64,000 bases of DNA from Volutella citrinella. Its lineage: Eukaryota > Ascomycota > Sordariomycetes > Hypocreales > Nectriaceae. Made by a program: the position numbers and the translations under genes. Where the stretch lies: the NCBI GenBank assembly GCA_034401135.1, contig JAWZSP010000004.1, positions 3,162,001 to 3,226,000 on the forward strand, read 5' to 3'. A model generated the notes under the pieces. That model was not told the DNA's origin. It made no database searches and saw only the letters and a program-made list of their open reading frames with translations. Below are positions 57,873-64,000 of this stretch, piece after piece. The number at the start of each line of letters is the position of its first letter. The stretch's first letter is position 1.

Positions 57873-59220
57873 ATGTCTCAACAGTACGGGTTAGTCCACC
57901 ATTCATTCAAGCAGAGCTCCGATTGCGCTGTTCCCTTCGGAATCCTGTATTGACCATGATTGATGCAGATACGGCCAGCAGCACCCCTACAACCAGCCCT
58001 ACGACCCTCCGTCGTCGGGCTACAACTCCGCACAGCCTTATGACCCTCCTTCATCTGGTTACGGCCAGGGCGGCTATGGAGGTGCGCTCTTCCCTCTCTC
58101 CTCCTGATGCATTTTGCTCGTGCCAGGTAGAGGATTGTATTGAGATTGACCCAATTTGCAGGTGGCTCCAACGTCGAGATGGCTCCCCTTGCCCACAACG
58201 CCGGCAACTTCGCGCAGGGCGACCCCAACGCCATCCTGAACGAGTGCCGTGACATCGACCGCGGCATTGACACCGTTGAGAAGAACCTCGAGCAGCTTCG
58301 CATGATCCAGCAGCGAACCCTCGACGATGCCGACAGCTCTGCCTCCAGCGCCGCCAACCGCCAGCTCGATGGCCTCTCCGCCGAGACCATGGACCTCTAC
58401 CGCAGCCTGACGGAGCGCGTGCGTCAAGTCAAGTCCAACCCCGATGCCAAGAGCCCCAAGAACAACCCCCAGGTCACTCGCATCGATCGCCGCCTCAAGA
58501 GCGCCATCCAGCAATACCAGCAGGTCGAGTCGCAGTTCCGCAAGCGCACACAGGACCAGATGGCTCGCCAGTACCGCATTGTGCGACCCGACGCCTCGGA
58601 CGAGGAGGTTCGCGACGCCGTTGAGGACCCCTCGGGTCGCCAGGTCTTCAGCCAGGCCATGATGCAGAGCGACCGACAAGGACGCGCCCGCGCTGCCCTC
58701 AGCGCCGTCCAGGACCGCCACAGGGCCCTTGTCAAGATTGAGCAGCAGATGACCGAGCTCGCCCAGCTGTTCCAGGACATGGACACGCTAGTTATCCAGC
58801 AGGAGGCGGCAGTCACCCAGATTGAAGCTAAGGGCGAGGAGGTTGTCGAGCACCTGGGCAAGGGTAACGAGGAGATTGGTGTCGCAGTCAACACTGCTCG
58901 TGCTACGCGAAAGAAGAAGTGGATCTGCCTTGGTATCTGCGGTATGTGTTTGCCCATCCTGATCTGCCTTGCTGGCTTATTGACTGACTTGCGAATTAGT
59001 TGCTATCATTGTCGTCATCGTCATCATTGTCGCAATTTACTTCGCCGTGATCAAGAAGCCCGCCTCCAACAATCCCGCCAAGCGAGCGATCCTCGAATCC
59101 TTCGGCAACCTGCCTGTTCTCAACGCGCCCGTTGCCCGACAGCCGCGCCGCGTCCTCGAGCGCGCCGCCGAAGGTGTCGCGAACGCGAACCTCTTGCGTC
59201 TTCCTGTCGAGCGGAATTAA
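57873..59220 (+). CDS. sso1: Plasma-membrane syntaxin (Qa-SNARE), Sso1/2-like
   Basis: A t-SNARE that mediates fusion of secretory vesicles with the plasma membrane. Exons are 57873-57889, 57969-58081, 58162-58941 and 59000-59220, 376 aa, phases consistent. A Tyr/Gln/Gly-rich N terminus (YGQQHPYNQPYDPPSSGY) precedes the Habc helices beginning NAILNECRDIDRGIDTVEKN. The SNARE motif runs from DRHRALVKIEQQMTEL to VNTARATRKKK, with the zero-layer Gln expected at LVIQQEA. The last splice (GIC-VAIIVVIVIIVAIYF) completes the membrane anchor. About 50 residues follow the anchor, ending LLRLPVERN, whereas Sso proteins usually stop soon after it. A start at 57683 via a 5-nt exon (57885-57889) is an alternative. 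It is convergent with the next gene. Confidence 0.9.
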
Positions 59221-60226
59221 AAGTCCCCCCTTGGATGTGAATTTGTCCCAACTTCGGGATTTGGGCACAGCTCAAGTCGCTTACTCCTGCGCCGCGATCC
59301 TCTTCTCTCGCGACGCCTGGGAATTGGAAGAAATTAAAAGGAGGGGCCATTATCGGATCCCACCACTCGATTCGATGGGGAGGACATGGCGAAGAGCGGA
59401 CTGGCTGGGTACAAACTGATTTGTTTTGTTGGCCGCAGTTATCCTCTTCTCCCGCCGTTTCCCCAGCCTATGGTCTGTCTGGACTGACACATGTCACACG
59501 CCTCGCCGCTGTCTCTCTTGTTAAATAGCCCGATGTCTGCTCTCGTTACGCTCGGCGGCCCAACACGCCGTGGCCAAATTTTCTTTATCCTGTTACAGTA
59601 TTTGGAGTCCATTTCTTGCATGCATTAGTCAGGGGCGTTTATAGTATGAGCTTTAATCACAATACTCTGTTTCGTCTCCCGTCCGAGCATCTGTCTCATG
59701 AACGTCTCAGGTCCCGCGCCCCCGCGAAATGCAGGTGCATGCTTGGCATGTACGGGAATAATATTCCGTACTTGCCGCTACTCATGTGAATCCATCCATC
59801 CATTCTGCGACGTTTCATTAGAAGAGTTTGTGCGATATTCAGGTCTGTCGCGACGAAACACGCACTGGAGGTTGTGGCGACGGCCGGTGAAATTGTGAAG
59901 TATCATTGAGCAATTGGCATCTTGAATGCATAACCAGCCATCCTAAATCCGAACCCAAACGCCAAAACCTGCTCCGAAATGCGTCATAGATTTATCCAAC
60001 CCTGACACCTCTCTTTCCGTCTTTGAGGCCATCCAACAAAAAGCGCGTGCGCGCGCTTGCGCGAAAGCAAGGACGTGATGCAACGACTCGTCACTGTCTT
60101 TGATGGTGAAGAAGGGATTGTGAAAATCACATGCGTGAAGGCTGGGGAATGTATCATTATGTCGTTGACATCATGCTGAGGCCGTGTCGCTCGAGATGCA
60201 TGAAATATGGGCACAGACGGGCGGCT
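59221..60226. other. Convergent 3' interval
   Basis: About 1 kb between the syntaxin stop and the stop of the acidic hypothetical. AT-richer patches, no gene signal. Confidence 0.5.
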
Positions 60227-60979
60227 TCACTCGTCTGGCTTGGCCCTTTCGTCTTGTTTAGCCTTTTCATCCTTGATGCTCTCCTTGCTAGGAGTCGTGT
60301 CGTCTTGGACAGCATATTCATCGTGCTCGGCGCTGCTGGCGCCGTGATCCCCATGATCCTCGTGCTCAGCGACGGCGGCACGTCTCTTTTCGCCTTCGCC
60401 TACGACACTCCTCAGGATACCCATGCGGCGGCGGAAATCCTCTGCAAGGCCCTCGATGTCCTCGTGGCCGATGGCTCCGCTCCCGGAGCTAGGCAGGCTA
60501 TCCGGGCGCATCTCGACTGGCTCGCGCTCGACGCCTTCGACGCGGAGCATTGGGTCGCCGCTCCGGCCACCCCCGCCTGACGCATCGTCATCGTTCTGCT
60601 GCGTCGCGATGCTCGAAGCCGTGACGGCAAAGTCAGGGCTCAGACTTGATGCCCAAGACACGTCCCAGCGCCTGCTGCTCCCTTCGGGGGCGTGCGCCAG
60701 GTCCACGACGAGCGCGCGCTGCGAGGGGTCATCGGCGGCGGCGGCTGCGAGGATGGATGGGTCGTCGTCGGCGAAGACGTAGTGGATGCGGGGATGGACA
60801 GTGGTATTGGCCGTCGTGTTTGTTAGGAGAGTGAAGAACGGCTCGAATGGCGGCTGAGGCAGCACCGATGCATCTCCAGTATCGTCGTCGTGGAGCTCCT
60901 TGGCATCGGGCGACGTCGCCAGGGCCGAGGTGGTGGTGGTGTTGGCCTGCGGGGACGGATCCCTATGAGGTTCGGGCAT
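60227..60979 (-). CDS. Conserved hypothetical acidic protein
   Basis: 250 aa, single exon, start MPEPHRDPSP. I recall similar proteins across filamentous ascomycetes but no function. The N terminus (1-40) is Thr/Ser/Asp-rich. A compact central part runs FEPFFTLLTNT, then HPRIHYVFADDDPSIL, RALVVDLAHAPEGSSRRWDV and SLSPDFAVT (about 45-120), which looks like a small alpha/beta domain. After a Gly/Ser linker comes a helix (GHEDIEGLAEDFRRRMGILRSVVGEGE), then a highly charged tail of Glu, Asp and Lys ending DERAKPDE. No signal peptide or membrane span, so probably cytosolic or nuclear. Overlapping plus-strand ORFs are shadows. Confidence 0.75.
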   Translation of the reverse strand: MPEPHRDPSPQANTTTTSALATSPDAKELHDDDTGDASVLPQPPFEPFFTLLTNTTANTTVHPRIHYVFADDDPSILAAAAADDPSQRALVVDLAHAPEGSSRRWDVSWASSLSPDFAVTASSIATQQNDDDASGGGGRSGDPMLRVEGVEREPVEMRPDSLPSSGSGAIGHEDIEGLAEDFRRRMGILRSVVGEGEKRRAAVAEHEDHGDHGASSAEHDEYAVQDDTTPSKESIKDEKAKQDERAKPDE

Positions 60980-62369
60980 CTTGATGGAGTGGGTAGGTCG
61001 AGCGGGAGGTGCAGGCGTGGGGAAGCGACCGCTGCCGCTCGTGGAGCATCTTCAGAGGCAGAGGGTCTTGGATGGAGGGCTTTGATGGGCGGACGGCGGT
61101 GTTGGGATGAAGATGGTTTCGCGCCGTTTGAAGATCAGCAGGCGGTACCTTTCTTTCCTTGCATGTCCTCAGGATGACGGAAGGCAGCCATGAGGCGGCT
61201 CGCGTTTATCTTATCGCCACGTGCCGAGCCGGCCGGGAAACATGCTTGTGTGTGTGTGCACTGGACAAGGTGTCGTGACATAACATGTGACGAGCACAAT
61301 TATTTCATAGTCTCGCGCTGCAGTTGCGGCAGGGAAGACAAAAGCCAGACGAACCTCGCATGCGATTGTGGTCCAATCCCCGCTGGTCGCGCAGCATGGG
61401 TGTTGCGTTGCTTTGCCTTGCGCTGCTTCAGGGTCAACTCTAACGCAGGCCGGAGCACCAGTCCGATAACCTTGGATGGGCGGGAGGGACTAATTACTGG
61501 TCTCTTCCCTGCTGGGGTCCCCCTGGGGGCGTGCTGATGCCCGGGTCTTGCAGTAGTGTGCAGCAGCGGCTGGGGTCGGCCTTTTGCACGCCACAGCACT
61601 CACAGTTGCTTCCTCTTGGCTCCCAAGGCTCCTAGCCGGTTGTTCCCTTCTCTTCCCGTCGCATTCAGGGTGCGTGGGGGCCATGCACACACTTGCACTC
61701 TTGCACACCCTCTCGGCGTCTGTCGCTCATCGACGTCGCCCAGCCCAGGGATTCCCTTGCAACAGCTCCTGGATCACCGTCGATCCAGCCTGTACTGGTG
61801 GTCAGTATGGTCTCTGAGCCGTGGCAGAGAAGGGCTCAAGGTGGCGCTTGGGAGCTTCTCGGCCACATGCCCGGCTTCACCCGTGAGATGCCTGCTCCCC
61901 AGTGCCGCCGCGGCAACGAGGAGCCTGGTCATGCAGAAGCAACATGACTCGGTGCAGAGGCGGGAGCGCATTGCACAAGAGCACCGTGATAACCAAGCGA
62001 TGGAGTCGATGGCACTGTTGTTGCAAGAAAACGAGAACAAAAAAACGAATCAAGTGAGCCCAAACCCAATCGATTTCTCAGTCGTCGCAGAAAACGCCTT
62101 GTCCGTCTATTCTCGATCTCGCTCTCGTAGAAGGCCTCATGGTCTGTCCAGCTCCCAGTGCAGGAGAAGTAGTTCGCTCGCTGGAGGGGGAAAAAGAAAA
62201 GAAATCAACGCCAATGAATGCCAATTCTTCCCATGCCTTTAAAAAAGAAAGAAGAAGAAAAAGGAAAGAAATAACGCCGTCCCGGTATCCTTCTAATGAT
62301 CCCAAACATACACGACACCCCAGTCTACCAAATCGATTACAAACCTGACGCATCGAGGCGTCCTCGCCC
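60980..62369. other. Intergenic, promoter of the acidic hypothetical and 3' side of chitinase
   Basis: About 1.4 kb. Plus-strand ORFs around 61.5-62.2 kb show no domain. A purine-rich tract (62240-62275) near the chitinase end is CT-rich on its own strand. Confidence 0.5.
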
Positions 62370-63757
62370 TCAAGAAGAATGCAGTGCGCGGAAGCCAGCC
62401 GCGATCAAGCTTCTTGACTTCTCTCTCGAGTCGGCTGGGGCGTTCCAGTAGAAGAGTCCCTATCAGATGTTGGTGAGCAAAACCGCCCGACACTGCCGCG
62501 AGAAGGAAGCGGGGACACGGCATGATGCGACTCAGAGAGGACATGCAACAAGGAACCATTCACTCACCCCTAGACCCTTTTGCTTGCAGAATCCCGCCTT
62601 GATTTTGACGGTATCGGGGTTGTCGTACGTCACGAAGCCGCCGTCGCCGCCGACACACTGCGCAGCGACGTGGCGCTTGTCCACCGACTCCTTGCACCCT
62701 TTTCGAGGCAGCTGGTTGTACTCAAAGGTGCCCGCGTCGCCGCCCCCGCCGCGGAACTTCTGGCCGGGCCCGTTTGCATGCAAGAAGCTCCTGCCGTACG
62801 TCGGGATGCCAAAGAGAATCTTCTTTGCGGGGAACCCGTGGGACATGAGGTACGACACCCCCGAGGAGCCGGATGGCTCTGATTTGCTCATGGCGTACAG
62901 TTGAGAATGGTGGCCCGACTTGGGGCTCCAGGGGCCGAAGAAGTCGTAAGCCATGAGGTTGATGAAGTCCAAGTAGTCAGCCGTGACGCCGAGGTCGATG
63001 AACTGCAACACCGATTCGCTGGCGGGCAGAGCGGCTGTCAAGATGAACTGGTCCTCGGGGAGATGAATCCGGACCGCCGCAAGGAGTGCCAGGAAATCGT
63101 ATCCCTGCTTCGCATCACACGGGTACTCCCATGCGACTTTCACGAGTCAGAACCGTTAGCACCCTCGTCGCCCGGCCAGAACAGATAAAAAAAAGAGCCC
63201 CCAAGAGAGGAAGGGAAGTGCCGAGTTAAGACCACTTACTGTCGATCCCGTCCAGTCCAGACGCTTCCACGAGGCCGCGGGCCGACCGCGCAAAGTTGTC
63301 TCGAAGGAGCGTGCTGGCGGCGACCTTGGGAAATACCTCGGACGAATTGCCTCCCCCAATGGACAGCACTACCTGAAGGTGAGGATGCTTCTGCTTGAGG
63401 TGCATCAGGGACCCCAATCCGCCCTGCACGCCGTCGACTGGCGCGCCGGCATCCGCCCACTCGTCGCTGAGCTGGAGCACCGCGGGGTCAGTTTTGTTGC
63501 CCTCGAAAAGGTGTGGTCGCGAATGGGGAAATTCCACGCCGGCAACACAACCGCGCGGCGGGATTTGGGAAACTCACAAAGACGCCGCCGTCCGGCGCGA
63601 CGTGCGCAAAGGCGTAGTAGACGTGGTTGATGCAGCTGTAGTTGAGCATGCCCGGCGTGTCGCCCTGGTAAATGCGGAAGTTGGGGAAGTAGACGGCGTT
63701 GGTGAACATGACGTTGGACACGCTCGAGGCGATCCGCGACTTGCGCGAGGGACTCAT
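62370..63757 (-). CDS. GH18 chitinase, intracellular class V type, altered DxxDxDxE motif
   Basis: GH18 enzymes hydrolyse chitin by substrate-assisted catalysis. Exons are 63578-63757, 63471-63240, 63136-62568 and 62459-62370, 356 aa; donors are GTGAGT, GTAAGT and GTGAGT, introns are 103-108 nt, and phases fit. I start at MSPSRKSRIASSV (ATG 63757); the frame upstream begins with TTG only. There is no signal peptide, as in the related group of fungal chitinases. Barrel landmarks: NAVYFPNFRIYQG, YYAFAHV, LSDEWAD, VVLSIGGG, then the catalytic strand SGLDGID-IAWEYP formed across the second splice. Asp134, Asp137 and the acid Glu141 are kept, but position 139, normally Asp, is Ala. Later come INLMAYDFFGPW with the Tyr-Asp pair, GIPTYGRSFL, GGDGGFVTYDNP and GLFYWNAPAD. 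Activity may be weak, or the protein may bind chitin; this is an inference. Confidence 0.9.
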
Positions 63758-64000
63758 GATGGCGGAAACGAGGGATGACAAGAACCAGGACGGTCACAAA
63801 ATAGCAGGCTAGCGGCGGAGATAAACATGAACAAGGCTGTCGGGATAACAGGAATAAAATAATCAGGCGGAAGAGTCGAATCCGAGAGCGCGCATATGCC
63901 TTTTTGTATACGGCATGCTCCGAATGGACAGTCGCCTGCGAGCTGAAGGATGATCGGGAGCCGTGAGCTGGACAGCAGATCCAAGCATCGAATTGTGGCA
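63758..64000 (-). promoter_or_regulatory. Chitinase upstream region, cut by window edge
   Basis: 243 bases upstream of the chitinase start to the window end. No TATA box or clear motif that I can defend. Confidence 0.35.

Overview
The window looks like nuclear DNA of a filamentous ascomycete, most likely a Sordariomycete (possibly Hypocreales, which is an inference). The signs are short introns (46-108 nt, a few longer) with GTAAGT/GTATGT-type donors, CTAAC or CTGAC branch points and CAG/TAG acceptors. Leaders are pyrimidine-rich, and several families are typical of Pezizomycotina: Zn2Cys6 regulator, CFEM/Pth11-type receptor, DUF7918 protein and class V GH18 chitinase. I rebuilt gene models by hand from splice signals, reading phase and family resemblance. 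I support 16 protein genes. I saw no rRNA, convincing tRNA, CRISPR array or intact transposon.

Left part (1-25.4 kb), fairly gene-dense: Rgp1 cut by the left edge (-); a DUF7918 protein (-); about 5.8 kb without a recognisable gene; NAD-dependent aldehyde dehydrogenase (+) convergent with a tetraspanin (-); a Zn2Cys6 transcription factor (-); a CFEM-7TM receptor (+); a DUF2470 membrane protein (+) convergent with a PPIL3-type cyclophilin (-); and a G1 cyclin (-) with a long, intron-bearing leader that contains an upstream ORF.

Middle part (about 27.4-42.6 kb): a roughly 15 kb stretch with no supportable gene. Its right end (40.0-44.7 kb) holds two families of short dispersed repeats. Their copies differ mostly by CA/TG-to-TA changes, the pattern left by repeat-induced point mutation. 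One family flanks an intronless 536-aa gene whose product reads as a chymotrypsin-fold protease with a Cys nucleophile (His-Asp-Cys, GxCG motif). This is the least ordinary locus in the window.

Right part (45.9-64 kb), housekeeping again: a DNAJC11-like J protein (+) convergent with a vacuolar-type zinc CDF transporter (-); a MEMO-family protein (+); a plasma-membrane syntaxin (+) convergent with a conserved acidic hypothetical (-); and an intracellular-type GH18 chitinase (-) whose catalytic motif has Ala in place of the third Asp.

The genes do not form one pathway or a biosynthetic cluster. Three act in membrane traffic (Rgp1, syntaxin, tetraspanin) and two at the cell surface or wall (CFEM receptor, chitinase). 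All splice models are predictions from sequence alone.
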